A stretch of 64,000 bases of DNA from Fibrobacter sp. (GCA_012523595.1 JAAYIG010000197.1:1-64000), one strand, 5' to 3'; positions 1 to 9,383 are shown, counted from the first letter of the stretch. Numbers and translations: made by a program. Notes: generated from the letters alone by a model not told the origin.

Positions 1-22
1 CTACCAGTTTCGCCACTTCGGC
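1..22 (-). tRNA. tRNA-Leu, 5' part only (cut by window edge)
   Basis: On the minus strand this reads GCCGAAGTGGCGAAACTGG followed by TAG. That is the usual first part of a bacterial tRNA-Leu: acceptor strand GCCGAAG, then the D-arm start GTGGCGAAA.TGGTAG. The gene runs off the left end, so the anticodon cannot be read. The sequence is seen directly; the isotype is inferred from the typical leucine 5' consensus. Confidence 0.75.
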
Positions 23-75
23 GGACTGTTTAAACTAATATTTCCAGAAACTTATTGCAACCATCTTTATTGCCT

Positions 76-330
76 TCATTGCTCTTCGTAGTCAAACCAC
101 TGATCATCCTTCCCTTCAACATCCTCCTGATCCGGAGATTCATCAGCACTGTTTATCTGATCTATTGTTTCCTCAATAATACAGCCTGAGTTTACTTCCA
201 GGAATTCACAAATATCATCAGAACTGGCGTTTCTATGCTCTTTAAGGTATTCATATACCGAAAGCCCTGTAGAAACTATGATGTTGTGCACTAAGTTTTC
301 ATCGTATAGCCTGCAATGCTTACTACCCAT
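76..330 (-). CDS. small acidic hypothetical protein (84 aa)
   Basis: The function is not recognised. The ATG is preceded by AAAGGATGGATC, a good ribosome binding site, which supports a real gene. Residues about 25-50 (VYEYLKEHR..SSDDICEFLEV) could form two helices like the start of a winged-helix domain. The last 25 residues are very acidic (DESPDQEDVEGKDDQW). There is no signal peptide or membrane segment. It lies alone between the tRNA-Leu and an intergenic repeat region. A small regulator or adaptor is possible, but that is speculative. Confidence 0.6.
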   Translation of the reverse strand: MGSKHCRLYDENLVHNIIVSTGLSVYEYLKEHRNASSDDICEFLEVNSGCIIEETIDQINSADESPDQEDVEGKDDQWFDYEEQ

Positions 331-634
331 GATCCATCCTTTTAAAAAAAATAGGGCAAATGATTATCAATTTCAGATCGACTCTTAATTATATAGCCAG
401 ATTCCATTCCGGTCAACAGCGGATATTTCTGCCCAATCGGAGTCGGAATCAGAATCGGAATCGGCATCGAAAAAGCACATTTGTATTTCTATATACAAAT
501 AAAAACAAACCTTTTCGATCCTGATGGCTATGCCTGTTCCGACACAAAAGGACTGCCGTTAAAACTTACCGGATGTAACCGAAATGGAGGATAAAAAGGC
601 ACAAAAATGTGGTTAGAAATGAGGAAATTTCCGC
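331..634. other. intergenic region with hexamer repeat
   Basis: No convincing gene is seen. The stretch contains the degenerate hexamer array at 435-470. Otherwise it holds only the leader of the small acidic gene (its ribosome binding site lies just above position 330) and the 3' flank of tsaC. No clear terminator hairpin with a T-run was found. Confidence 0.6.
435..470. repeat. degenerate hexamer tandem repeat (RATCGG)n, 6 units
   Basis: Six consecutive 6-base units read aatcgg, agtcgg, aatcag, aatcgg, aatcgg, catcga. The same unit occurs in the opposite orientation at 3858-3887, on the other side of the purD/purE/tsaC/queF block. The repeat is seen directly; no function is known. Confidence 0.8.
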
Positions 635-1264
635 TCAGAAACCCATTTCCTTTAAAAACTGATCAATTACACTTTTCCTCACAGCGCCTTCCCTTACAGG
701 CGATATTTCATTATTACGTCCAGCTTTAATCACCGTCGACGGAGGAGATGGCGGGAGAAAACCGGCATCGATCATGAAATCAACTTTATCCCTGAAGATT
801 TCAAAGATATGCTCCGGGTCCGGATCGTAAGATTGACCGCTGAGATTGGCGCTGGTTGAGATTAGCGGGGTTTCTATAAGCGAAAAAATCGCGGAGATAA
901 AAGGGTGATCCGATACACGTATCGCGATTCCCTCCAAACTCTTATCCGATGGAAGCACGAAGGTTAAAAGCCCCGGCCAGAATTTTTTCATGAGAGTCTC
1001 TGCTGCCGGGGTATAGTGAAGTCCTAAAGGAGAAAAACACTCTTTCCTTGAAGCAATCAGTATAACCGATTTAACCGCTGGACGATTTTTAGCCTCATAA
1101 ACCCGATCCATTACTGACTGCAGATCTGATCTCCCCCCTATCCCGTAAATTGTTTCTGTGGGATAGATAAAAACCGCTCCATCCTGAATCAAACGGGCAA
1201 CACGGGAGAGTTCTTCGATGGAGTCTAAAACTGATTGAAGCAGTATTCTCTCAGCTCTCATCAT
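635..1264 (-). CDS. tsaC: threonylcarbamoyl-AMP synthase (Sua5/YciO/YrdC family)
   Basis: This enzyme makes threonylcarbamoyl-AMP from threonine, bicarbonate and ATP for the t6A37 modification of ANN-decoding tRNAs, in the cytoplasm. The family motifs are visible: YPTETIYG at residues 34-41, KNRP at 59-62 and STSAN at 136-140. At 209 aa it is the short single-domain form, without the C-terminal Sua5 domain. It overlaps the end of purE by 14 bases (ATGATGAGAGCTGA), so it is translationally coupled and the last gene of a purD-purE-tsaC unit. The second Met is an equally possible start. Confidence 0.93.
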   Translation of the reverse strand: MMRAERILLQSVLDSIEELSRVARLIQDGAVFIYPTETIYGIGGRSDLQSVMDRVYEAKNRPAVKSVILIASRKECFSPLGLHYTPAAETLMKKFWPGLLTFVLPSDKSLEGIAIRVSDHPFISAIFSLIETPLISTSANLSGQSYDPDPEHIFEIFRDKVDFMIDAGFLPPSPPSTVIKAGRNNEISPVREGAVRKSVIDQFLKEMGF

Positions 1265-1703
1265 CCCCGAACTGTTTGCGGTATTCTATTAATTTCGCCT
1301 TCAGAGATGAGTCTTTACAGCCCAGAATCTGCACAGCAAGCAGCGCGGCATTCTTTGAATTCCCTATTCCCACACAGGCTACCGGAATTCCGGCAGGCAT
1401 CTGAACTATCGACAACAGCGCGTCTTCACCACTGAGCGGTCCGCCATCAGCCGGTACACCTATCACAGGAAGCACTGTCATACTAGCGATCACTCCCGGA
1501 AGATGAGCTGCCAGTCCGGCTATAGCTATGATTATATCATAGTTCTCGTGAGCCCTGAGACAGAATTTACGGATCTTATTTGGATTCCTGTGTGCTGAAA
1601 TAACATGAGTTTCAAATTCTACACCGAAATCCTTAAAGACGGCTTCTGCTTTTTCCGCTAAATTCATGTCAGATTTGGACCCGATCACAACTGCTGCTTT
1701 CAT
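1251..1703 (-). CDS. purE: N5-carboxyaminoimidazole ribonucleotide mutase PurE
   Basis: It catalyses rearrangement of N5-CAIR to CAIR in de novo purine synthesis. The 150 aa length is normal for class I PurE. GSKSD at residues 8-12 binds the phosphate. SAHRNP at 36-41 holds the conserved active-site His; the usual Thr of SAHRTP is Asn here. The [16 protein letters not shown] and [10 protein letters not shown] stretches are typical. The start is preceded by AAAGGAAAAA. It lies 18 bases downstream of purD and overlaps tsaC. Confidence 0.95.
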   Translation of the reverse strand: MKAAVVIGSKSDMNLAEKAEAVFKDFGVEFETHVISAHRNPNKIRKFCLRAHENYDIIIAIAGLAAHLPGVIASMTVLPVIGVPADGGPLSGEDALLSIVQMPAGIPVACVGIGNSKNAALLAVQILGCKDSSLKAKLIEYRKQFGDDES

Positions 1704-1721
1704 TTTTTCCTTTCCGGATAC

Positions 1722-3068
1722 TTATCTACTGCCAACTTGTTTTTCTAATTTCCCGCTGCTGTTCTCTGTCATCTGGATTCTTGCCAACCCCTTAGCCGCG
1801 ATATCGCAACGATAGTGTTTTCCTTCGAAATCAATCCCATCTACAGCCTGGTAGGCTATTTTGATCGCCTTTTCCAGAGTGTCATCCCATGCACTCACAG
1901 CCAGCACCCGGCCGCCATTTGTTACAAGCTGCTCCTGGTTATTCAGAGCCGTTCCGCTATGGTAAATATCCACATTGCTTTTTTCACGCTCGGTCTCCTC
2001 GATACCAGTGATCACTTTACCCTTTTCAAAATTTCCCGGATAACCCTGGGAAGCAAGTATCACAGAAACACAGTATCCGGGGTTTATTGTCCAGGAGGAA
2101 GATGTCATCTTGCCGTTTGCACATGATTTAAACAGCTCATACCAGTCACAGCTCACCAGAGGAAGTACTGCCTGAGTCTCCGGATCACCGAACCTGCAAT
2201 TAAATTCCACCACCTTGGGGCCATCAGATGTAACCATAATGCCATAATAGAGAAGCCCCTGGTATTTCCGCCCCTCAAGTTCCATGGCTTTAAGTACTGG
2301 TTTTATGATCTCTTTTTCGATCTGCAGAAGCAGCTTGTCATCAACCAGAGGCGCTGGAGCATAAGCCCCCATCCCGCCGGTATTCGGGCCTGTATCTCCA
2401 TCTCCCACTGCTTTGTGATCCTGTGACACAGGAAGAATACGGTACTTTTTACCATCGGTAATTACAAATACCGATGCTTCCTCACCGATCATCTTTTCCT
2501 CAATGACCACCCTGGTCCCAGCCACACCAAACCGCTTGTCATCAAAAATCTCCACAAGCGCTTTCTCTGCTTCTTCTTTGGTATCGCAAACGATAGCGCC
2601 TTTTCCCCCAGCCAGCCCGCTTACCTTTACGACTACAGGTGCGTCCTTTTCGTGAACAAAAGAAAGAGCGGATTCCTTATTGTCAAATATGCTGAAATCT
2701 GCTGTGGGAATTTTATACTTTTTCATCAGGTCCTTTGCAAAAGCCTTACTTCCCTCAATTTCAGCAGCTGCTTTGGCAGGACCAAATATAGTCAGGTTTT
2801 CCTTCCTGAAAATATCAACTACACCATCAACAAGAGGCGCTTCCGGACCAACTATTGTAAGATCAATTTCATTCTCTGAAGCCCAGTCTGCAAGATCGTT
2901 CCAGTTTTTGATTTCACGATCAACCAGCATGCAGCCATCCCGCTCCATACCCGGATTCCCCGGATAGGCATACATACAAAGCGGCCGGTCTGACCTGAGC
3001 AATGCCTTGAGGATTGCGTGCTCCCGTCCTCCACTTCCGATTATAAGAACTGAATTCATGAAATCCAA
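1722..3068 (-). CDS. purD: phosphoribosylamine-glycine ligase PurD
   Basis: An ATP-grasp enzyme joining phosphoribosylamine and glycine in the second step of de novo purine synthesis. The N-terminal GSGGREHA motif, the ATP-grasp segment with KVSGLAGGKGA, and the C-terminal NCRFGDPETQ signature are all present; 448 aa is slightly longer than usual. The start is TTG at 3068: AGGAGG lies 6 bases upstream of TTG but 15 bases upstream of the in-frame ATG (3060), so TTG is preferred. It is the first gene of purD-purE-tsaC. Confidence 0.95.
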   Translation of the reverse strand: MDFMNSVLIIGSGGREHAILKALLRSDRPLCMYAYPGNPGMERDGCMLVDREIKNWNDLADWASENEIDLTIVGPEAPLVDGVVDIFRKENLTIFGPAKAAAEIEGSKAFAKDLMKKYKIPTADFSIFDNKESALSFVHEKDAPVVVKVSGLAGGKGAIVCDTKEEAEKALVEIFDDKRFGVAGTRVVIEEKMIGEEASVFVITDGKKYRILPVSQDHKAVGDGDTGPNTGGMGAYAPAPLVDDKLLLQIEKEIIKPVLKAMELEGRKYQGLLYYGIMVTSDGPKVVEFNCRFGDPETQAVLPLVSCDWYELFKSCANGKMTSSSWTINPGYCVSVILASQGYPGNFEKGKVITGIEETEREKSNVDIYHSGTALNNQEQLVTNGGRVLAVSAWDDTLEKAIKIAYQAVDGIDFEGKHYRCDIAAKGLARIQMTENSSGKLEKQVGSR

Positions 3069-3311
3069 TTGATGCCTCCTCTATTTACGCCTGCTGTAAG
3101 CAGGACAATTAATAAACTTTGATCGGGAATCGCAATGCACTCAAATCTGCTCATCTATACTAAATCAGACTAAATAAAAAAATACCATTGGATTGGTAAA
3201 CAATGCAATAACGCCTCGCTTCGCTTAACCTGATAATTCAGAGTTTAATTGTGATAATGGCTGTAATGAACTCCCGACTTTTTGAAGTAGACATCAGATA
3301 CCTGAGAAACC

Positions 3312-3773
3312 TTATAAGCCAGCTTCCTTGAATCGGGGTTCAAGACGCCCTACAAGCAGGTCGGCTCCATCCGGACGGTTCCCATATTCAAATACTACCG
3401 TTGTATCCACATTTCCCCGGGGATAGAAATCACCGGTAACAAGCAGCCATTTTGGTTCAAGGAGCTTTTTAATGGTCTCAAAAAGATGCCAGGTGACAGT
3501 CTCGTGGAAAGTTCCAACCATGCGGAAAGCATTCAGATAAAGCTTCCATGACTTCAATTCAAGGCACAGCTTATCCGGTAGATAGTAAAGACCAATAGCC
3601 GCAAAGTCCGGGTAGCCGGTTTTTGGACAAACGCAGGTAAATTCAGGAAAGATAATCCTTATAACCCCGCTGCCGGTGGATGCGGAATTGTAAGGGCAGT
3701 CAAATGTTTCGAGTGAAGGAAATCGACTTTGCTTAAGAGCTTCTTCCAATGAAACAACATTTTCAAAAAACAT
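3312..3773 (-). CDS. queF: NADPH-dependent 7-cyano-7-deazaguanine reductase QueF (type I)
   Basis: It reduces preQ0 to preQ1 in queuosine biosynthesis. The 153 aa length matches the short unimodular (type I) form. FTCVCPKTGYPDFA at residues 45-58 carries the catalytic Cys49 that forms the thioimide with preQ0. ELKSWKLYL (72-80) and FHE (89-91) are the substrate-binding and NADPH-site motifs of the family. It is monocistronic here, with no queCDE in the window. No preQ1 riboswitch was recognised upstream; the upstream region instead holds a hexamer repeat. Confidence 0.95.
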   Translation of the reverse strand: MFFENVVSLEEALKQSRFPSLETFDCPYNSASTGSGVIRIIFPEFTCVCPKTGYPDFAAIGLYYLPDKLCLELKSWKLYLNAFRMVGTFHETVTWHLFETIKKLLEPKWLLVTGDFYPRGNVDTTVVFEYGNRPDGADLLVGRLEPRFKEAGL

Positions 3774-3857
3774 ATTTTCCGGTCCCGAAATTGTAAAAGG
3801 AAAGTACTATCACTTATTATCCAAATCAAAAATACATCATCTGTAAGGAATGATGCT

Positions 3858-3887
3858 TCGATACCGATTCCGATGCCGATACCGATT
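3858..3887. repeat. degenerate hexamer tandem repeat (CCGATN)n, 5 units
   Basis: Units read tcgata, ccgatt, ccgatg, ccgata, ccgatt. Read on the minus strand, this is the same (RATCGG) hexamer as at 435-470. It lies between the end of gnd and the start of queF. The sequence is seen directly; its role is unknown. Confidence 0.75.
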
Positions 3888-3901
3888 TAGAAAAAACAAA
3901 G

Positions 3902-5320
3902 TCATACCCATTCGGTATGGAAGTACTCCCCCCTGGGTCTGTCTATTCTCTCATAGGTATGCGCCCCGAAGTAATCTCTTTGTGCCTGGATAAGATTTGC
4001 TGGAAGCCGGCTGCAGCGATACCCATCATAAAAAGAGAGCGCTGATGAAAGAGCTGGTATTGGTATGCCCATCTTAAAAGCTGCAGCGACTACATTTCGC
4101 CAGGATTCAAGGCAGCCGTCTATCACCTCTTTGAAATATTTATCGATTAGGAGGCTGCGAAGAACATTGTTTCTATCAAATGCCTCCTTGATCTGTCCCA
4201 GAAAAGCACTGCGTATGATACAGCCGCCACGCCAGATCAGAGCTATGTTCCCGAAGTCAAGCTTCCATTGATATTTCTCAGAGGCTGCACGCATCAACAT
4301 GAATCCCTGAGCGTAAGAGACTATCTTCGAAGCAAGTAGCGCCTTTCTTATATTCTCAATGAACTCCTCTGTGTTCCCATCCCACTTTTTTACAGAATCC
4401 CCCAGAATCCTCCCAGCCTCCATACGTTCATCTTTCAGACCGGAAAGACTTCTGGCATATACAGCCTCTGTAATAAGGGTCAGTGGAACCCCGAGCTTCA
4501 GTGAGCTATCGCTTGTCCAAATACCGGTTCCTTTCATCTCAGCAGAATCGAGGATTTTTTCTACCAGCGGTTCACCATCAGAGTCTTTTCGGGCAAGGAT
4601 ATCTGCAGTGATCTCAATTAGATAACTGTCAAGCTCTGTTTTATTCCAGTCTGAAAATATCCCGCTTATCCGCTGGTTTTCCAGCCCCACCCCGTTTCTC
4701 ATCAGATGGTAAGTTTCTGCAATAAGCTGCATATCTCCATATTCTATTCCGTTGTGAATCATCTTTACATAGTGCCCGGCTCCATTCTCCCCTATCCATT
4801 CACAGCATGGACTCCCGTCAGGAGTTCTTGCAGCTATGTCCTTAAAAAGCTTCTCCACAAGAGGCCAGGCTTCAGGTGACCCGCCCGGCATAATCGATGG
4901 TCCATTCCTTGCACCTTCCTCACCGCCAGATATGCCTGTCCCGATAAAGAGTATCCCTCTTTCATCGAGAAACTTTGCACGTCGGATCGAATCAGAGTAA
5001 TGCGAATTGCCACCATCAATAATGAGATCACCGGGTTCAAGGAAAGGAATAAGAGCCTCGATAAAGTGATCCACTGCCGGTCCAGCCTTAACCATCAATA
5101 ATATTTTCCTGGGCCTCTTGAGCTTCTGCACCAGTTCCTCTATACTGTGAGCACCGCTTATGTTATCCCTTCCCTGCGCAGGACCTACCAGAAACTCATC
5201 GATCCTCGACAGAGTGCGGTTATAAACGACTATGCTGTAAGCATGGTCGCTCATGTTGAGCACAAGATTCTGTCCCATCACAGCCAACCCGATTAAGCCG
5301 ATATCCGCCCCTGTTTGCAT
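3902..5320 (-). CDS. gnd: 6-phosphogluconate dehydrogenase, decarboxylating
   Basis: It oxidises 6-phosphogluconate to ribulose-5-phosphate with NADP(+) in the pentose phosphate pathway. The N-terminal Rossmann motif is GLAVMGQNL. GISGGEEGARNGPSIMPGG and the catalytic-Lys region GHYVKMIHNGIEYGDMQ are textbook. The reading frame stays open up to a GTG at 5395, but that GTG sits directly on an AGGAG. The ATG at 5320 has GGAGG 10 bases upstream and gives 472 aa, the normal family length, so 5320 is chosen. It appears to be a single-gene unit. Confidence 0.95.
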   Translation of the reverse strand: MQTGADIGLIGLAVMGQNLVLNMSDHAYSIVVYNRTLSRIDEFLVGPAQGRDNISGAHSIEELVQKLKRPRKILLMVKAGPAVDHFIEALIPFLEPGDLIIDGGNSHYSDSIRRAKFLDERGILFIGTGISGGEEGARNGPSIMPGGSPEAWPLVEKLFKDIAARTPDGSPCCEWIGENGAGHYVKMIHNGIEYGDMQLIAETYHLMRNGVGLENQRISGIFSDWNKTELDSYLIEITADILARKDSDGEPLVEKILDSAEMKGTGIWTSDSSLKLGVPLTLITEAVYARSLSGLKDERMEAGRILGDSVKKWDGNTEEFIENIRKALLASKIVSYAQGFMLMRAASEKYQWKLDFGNIALIWRGGCIIRSAFLGQIKEAFDRNNVLRSLLIDKYFKEVIDGCLESWRNVVAAAFKMGIPIPALSSALSFYDGYRCSRLPANLIQAQRDYFGAHTYERIDRPRGEYFHTEWV

Positions 5321-5580
5321 TCCGATCTGTCCTCCGGTTTTATAGAGGTTAATGCTCTCACTTTGTAAAATACGATATCTTTCCCGCTGCTTCACCTCCT
5401 GGATAACCAGGAGAATCCTGATATAAAATTAATTCAGAAAATAGCAATGGCCTGCAAAATCTGCCGTTGCCCTTTCCAATTTTATAAAAAAACAACCCTC
5501 AGCAAGCCTTTAAGAAACCATATTTATTACCTGGCGAAGAGTTGCCTGAAACAGACAGTGTTATTATTCATGGAGGGTTA

Positions 5581-7251
5581 ATGAAAGGTTCTGTTTTTTT
5601 CTGCACATGCATCCTTACGGCGATCTATTCACTATATGCTGAAGAACTGGTTGTGAAAACAAAGATCTCCTCTGTAACAGTTTTCCGGGACAGGGCTCAG
5701 GTGACCCGAACCTTCACCGGAGAGCTTAGCGAAGGTGAAAAAGATCTCATCTTCGATAATCTTCCGGAAAATATCGAATCCCAGAGTGTAATTGTAAACG
5801 GTACCGGTAACGGTGAACTAAAGGATATAAAGGTCCGACGCAAAGAATTCGCAGGCAGTAATGATTCGATTTCCAGTTATCTTAACAGGCGAAAGGAACT
5901 ATATCAGGATTCCATCCTGCTGGTTGAGGACATACTGAAGAGATGCAGCAGTGAAAGGCAGTTTGTGGAAAACATCGCAGCCAAAGTAACAGAGCGCGGG
6001 GCGGCGGAACAGATCTCCGCTCCGGAACTTGACAAGAACAAATGGCTTAATATGGTTGAATTCTACAGAAACCGTCTGGAATCTCTCAGCAGTGAAATGC
6101 GCTCTGCATCAAAACGCAAACAGGCTCTGAGTGATACCCTTGCGTTAATAGAACGACGCCTGAGAGATCTTAACCGCGATGAACGTTCGGAAAGGAACCA
6201 GGCAGTTGTATCACTCACGATGAAAAAGGCAGGAAAAATCGAACTTGACCTAAGCTATATCGTCTATGGTCCCTCATGGACTCCTGCTTATGAAATGCGG
6301 GTACTCAGCGATAAAAAAGTATTGCTTATGACCTACAAAGGCTCTTTGCGCCAGAGCACAGGTGAGGACTGGAAAGATGCAAATGTCAAGCTTTCGACAG
6401 CCACTCCGCATATCGGGGGAAACCAGCCTGAACTCACCCCCTGGTATATAAGAATCGATGAGCCTCAAATGGATTTACCTGTAAGGAGCAAACGTTTAAG
6501 CAAATCTGCAGTTCCTGCAATGATGAACCAGATGATGGTCATGGATGCCGAATTGGAATATAAGAAAAAAGAGATTACGGAAGCCGCTCCTATGGTTTTC
6601 AGGGAAGCAGAAGTGGAATCCGGAGCAACCGCAGTCGTATTTACCATACCCGGTTTAAATACAATAAACAGTGATAGCGAGGAACACACAGTTACTATCA
6701 TGACCACAGAATTTCCGGCACATTTCAGATATTCTGCGGTACCTAAACTGTCTCAATACGCCTATCTAAAGGCAAAAGTCAAAAACACAACATCATTCCC
6801 GCTCCTTCCCGGCTCCTCCAGTATCTTTCTGGATAACTCCTTTGTATCCAGAAGTGAAATGAAACTTGTCGCTCCAGAGGAGGAGTTCTGGACCTTTCTG
6901 GGTGTCGATGAGGCTGTAAAGATAGAATACAAGCTGATTAACCGTAAGCGGCGTAATGAAGGTGTAATAGCTAAAAAGGATAGAATTGTTTTCGAATACC
7001 AGATCAATGTGACAAATAATCGCAAAAGCGAAGAGGAAATAGTCATCTGGGATCAGTTGCCCATATCAGGCAGTGAAGAGATCAAGGTGGAACTGATCGA
7101 ACCCAAATGGAAAGAGAACTCTTCTTCACTGAAAAAGAATGAGCACGAATTTCTGGAGTGGTACTATAAACTCAAAGCGGGCGAATCGGTAAAAATTCCC
7201 TTCAAGTTTGCAGTTGAATTCCCAAACGGGAAAAATATCAGTGGATTATAA
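5581..7251 (+). CDS. MuiA-type protein with DUF4140/DUF4139 domains
   Basis: A secreted or periplasmic protein of unknown biochemical role; family members are named after mucoidy inhibition in Streptomyces. The start at 5581 is preceded by GGAGGGTTA and begins a signal peptide (MKGSVFFCTCILTAIYSLYA). Residues about 25-120 match the DUF4140 N-terminal domain (SVTVFRDRAQVTR). A charged helical, probably coiled-coil, stretch follows. The remainder is the beta-rich DUF4139 domain (YGPSWTPAYEMRV, TGEDWKDANVKLSTATP). The mature chain is about 535 aa. It stands alone, with a possible terminator just downstream. Confidence 0.85.
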   Translation: MKGSVFFCTCILTAIYSLYAEELVVKTKISSVTVFRDRAQVTRTFTGELSEGEKDLIFDNLPENIESQSVIVNGTGNGELKDIKVRRKEFAGSNDSISSYLNRRKELYQDSILLVEDILKRCSSERQFVENIAAKVTERGAAEQISAPELDKNKWLNMVEFYRNRLESLSSEMRSASKRKQALSDTLALIERRLRDLNRDERSERNQAVVSLTMKKAGKIELDLSYIVYGPSWTPAYEMRVLSDKKVLLMTYKGSLRQSTGEDWKDANVKLSTATPHIGGNQPELTPWYIRIDEPQMDLPVRSKRLSKSAVPAMMNQMMVMDAELEYKKKEITEAAPMVFREAEVESGATAVVFTIPGLNTINSDSEEHTVTIMTTEFPAHFRYSAVPKLSQYAYLKAKVKNTTSFPLLPGSSSIFLDNSFVSRSEMKLVAPEEEFWTFLGVDEAVKIEYKLINRKRRNEGVIAKKDRIVFEYQINVTNNRKSEEEIVIWDQLPISGSEEIKVELIEPKWKENSSSLKKNEHEFLEWYYKLKAGESVKIPFKFAVEFPNGKNISGL

Positions 7252-7282
7252 ATCACAACCTGAAACAGGGCTGAATTTCTCA

Positions 7283-7316
7283 GGATCCGGGTAAAAATCC
7301 CTCCCGGGTCTTGATT
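7283..7316 (+). terminator. possible terminator after the MuiA-type gene
   Basis: GATCCGGG (7284-7291) and CCCGGGTC (7303-7310) pair in 7 of 8 positions across an 11-base loop and are followed by TTGATT. The T-run is weak, so factor-independent termination is uncertain. Confidence 0.45.
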
Positions 7317-7452
7317 CATACTTCTCCCTAACGTATCATTGTATTTTAAGAATGAAAAACCGGAAGAGAATTAAATGCAGATGAATTTTATACCTCTTTT
7401 TTCTTTTGCGGTTTTCTGAAACAAACCTGCATACAGCACGGAAAATAACTGC

Positions 7453-8391
7453 ATGAAACCAATTCACATACGAGACTATGATCTTCTGGTAATCGGTGAG
7501 TGTTATGTAGAATTCAGATGTGATGGAGATCTGAGTCTCTGCAATACTTTCGACAAAGACATCGGTGGAGCCGACATTGTCACCGCTGTTACCGCTGCAC
7601 GTCTGGGATCGGGAGTTTCGCTTTTGTCAGCAGTTTCCCGCGATCCTTTCCATGGGATGATAAGAGAGCGTCTTCTGGCACAGGGTATCAATATCGACCA
7701 TGTTGTCACAAGCCAGGGTTATAACGGCATCTATTTTACAAGTTCACGATATCCCGAACAAAGAGAATATCTGGTGCACAGACCTGGAACCGCTGCTCAA
7801 TCGATCGCACCTTCTATGATCTACGAAGACCTTATCGAGAATTGTAAAATTGTATACGCGTCCAGCGAGCTTCAGTCTGTCTCCAGAGCAGCACGTCACT
7901 CGGTTTTCAAGGCGTTCCATTTCGCACACAGCAACGATATAATGGTTGCTTACGATCCCAACCTCAGGCTCCAGCGCTGGTCACTGGATGATGCTAAAGA
8001 GAGTCTGTGGAGTGTTCTCCCGCTGATAGATGTAATCTTTCCATCTGCTCCGGATGAGTCCAAAGCACTTTTCGGATACGAGCGTCCCCTCGATGTCATC
8101 GGTTTCCTCTGGGACAGAGGTGTCTCAATCGTGGTTGTTAAAATCGGAGCAAACGGATGCATGATCGGTTATGATGGCAAAGTTGAAGAATTCAAGCAGC
8201 AGGAGCACACAGATACTGTCAAAGACCTTACCCTTATCGGCAGTGCTTTCAACGGAGGTTTCATCCATTGCGTGGCCAGAGGGTACGATCCTTTTACAGC
8301 CGCTCAGTTCGCCAATTCGGTAGCCCTTTTCAAAGGCCTGAAAGGCGGAGGTATCTGCTCACTTCCCGCGGCAGGTGATCTCGCTGCATGA
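7453..8391 (+). CDS. PfkB-fold carbohydrate kinase-like protein lacking the catalytic Asp
   Basis: The ribokinase/PfkB fold is clear from the N-terminal GECYVEF and the GGAD..TAVTAARLG segment, from YDPNLRLQRW mid-protein, and from the C-terminal signature. In active family members the anion hole and catalytic base read GAGD(A/S)F. Here residues 261-270 read LIGSAFNGGF, so Ser264 sits where the Asp should be and the first Gly-Ala is Leu-Ile. From established mechanism this should abolish phosphotransfer, so it may be a binding or regulatory pseudokinase. The 312 aa length is normal and the frame is intact. It is coupled by an ATGA overlap to the next gene, a glycosyltransferase. Confidence 0.82.
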   Translation: MKPIHIRDYDLLVIGECYVEFRCDGDLSLCNTFDKDIGGADIVTAVTAARLGSGVSLLSAVSRDPFHGMIRERLLAQGINIDHVVTSQGYNGIYFTSSRYPEQREYLVHRPGTAAQSIAPSMIYEDLIENCKIVYASSELQSVSRAARHSVFKAFHFAHSNDIMVAYDPNLRLQRWSLDDAKESLWSVLPLIDVIFPSAPDESKALFGYERPLDVIGFLWDRGVSIVVVKIGANGCMIGYDGKVEEFKQQEHTDTVKDLTLIGSAFNGGFIHCVARGYDPFTAAQFANSVALFKGLKGGGICSLPAAGDLAA

Positions 8392-9383
8392 TTAATCAGC
8401 GATGGTTCATGGCAATTCCTCCTGTGGGAGCAGCCCGCCTGGTAGCGCTTCACACAAAAGAAGCGCTCGACAACGAGCTTGGTTCCGAGAATGTCAAGGT
8501 ATTCGATTTTCTGGCATACCAGAATGGTTTCGCCCAGATCCTTAAAACAGATGACCAAACAATTGCTGTTGACCTGATAAACCAGTCACTTCTGGTTTCA
8601 TGTCTGGATTTCGGAGCTACACACTTCCTCTCCGGCGCACTCAGCCCTGTAACCCTGTTTACTCTGAATCTCCTTAAGAAACAAAATATCAAAACACTGC
8701 ACTGGTTCTACGAAAGCTACAGAAGAGTACCCTACTGGAAAGAGGTTGTCCCTGGATATGATCACTTCTTTGCGATTCAGAAAGGACCTCTTCCTGAATT
8801 TTGCAGTCTCAATGGCTCAAGTTACCATTTTCTGCCGACAGCCTGCAGTTTCTTTGACACTGACACCCCCTCCCCGCAACGTGATTACGATGCAGCTTTC
8901 ATTGGAATTCCAAGTAAATACAGAATAGGGATTCTGGAGTCGCTCGCAGAACAGGGTTTTACACTGGCGATTGCAGGAAGCGGATGGAAAAGCTACAGCG
9001 GTCCACTTCGTGGTATGATCCTTTGCGATAGCTGGACCGATGAAAAGCAGTCAGCGGACATTCTCAAAAATTCCCGTGTCGGACTGAATCTATCAGTTGA
9101 CAGTCCAGAGGGAGATAATGATACGCATATCAGTCCGCGTGTCTACGATATTCTGACCGCTGGATGCGTTCTTCTGACAGAAAATGTTCCTCTCATCTAC
9201 GATTCTATTCCGGGATGTCATTTTCACGTGTTCAGTGAAAGAGAAAATCCCGGAATAAAGCTCAGATCAATACTGGACAACTACAGTGAAGAATTCAGTT
9301 ACGCAGATCTTAACAGAAGTATCATACAGAAGTCACACACTTATCAAAACCGGGTCAGCGAGCTTATAAATCTGGCAGAATAG
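8388..9383 (+). CDS. CgeB-like glycosyltransferase family protein
   Basis: Residues about 235-300 (HISPRVYDILTAGCVLLTE) match the C-terminal nucleotide-sugar-binding half of CgeB/spore-maturation type glycosyltransferases (Glyco_trans_1_2-like). The N-terminal half is a divergent Rossmann-like domain. There is no signal peptide, so it should act in the cytoplasm, perhaps on a surface glycan or protein. The start overlaps the PfkB-like stop (ATGA), so the two proteins are probably made together and may be functionally linked. Donor and acceptor cannot be deduced. Confidence 0.7.
   Translation: MINQRWFMAIPPVGAARLVALHTKEALDNELGSENVKVFDFLAYQNGFAQILKTDDQTIAVDLINQSLLVSCLDFGATHFLSGALSPVTLFTLNLLKKQNIKTLHWFYESYRRVPYWKEVVPGYDHFFAIQKGPLPEFCSLNGSSYHFLPTACSFFDTDTPSPQRDYDAAFIGIPSKYRIGILESLAEQGFTLAIAGSGWKSYSGPLRGMILCDSWTDEKQSADILKNSRVGLNLSVDSPEGDNDTHISPRVYDILTAGCVLLTENVPLIYDSIPGCHFHVFSERENPGIKLRSILDNYSEEFSYADLNRSIIQKSHTYQNRVSELINLAE

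Noticed and set aside
3850-3890. sigma-28 promoter (GCCGATA match)
   Set aside because: The match arises from the CCGATN hexamer repeat, lacks a proper TAAA box, and points into the 3' end of gnd.
3774-3901. preQ1 riboswitch upstream of queF
   Set aside because: No conserved preQ1-I or preQ1-II core was seen; the region is occupied by a hexamer repeat and AT-rich sequence.
5530-5546. TGGCGA....TTGC upstream of the MuiA-type gene as a sigma-54 promoter
   Set aside because: Only 4 bases lie between the two boxes. The GG-GC spacing is one base short, and sigma-54 does not tolerate this.
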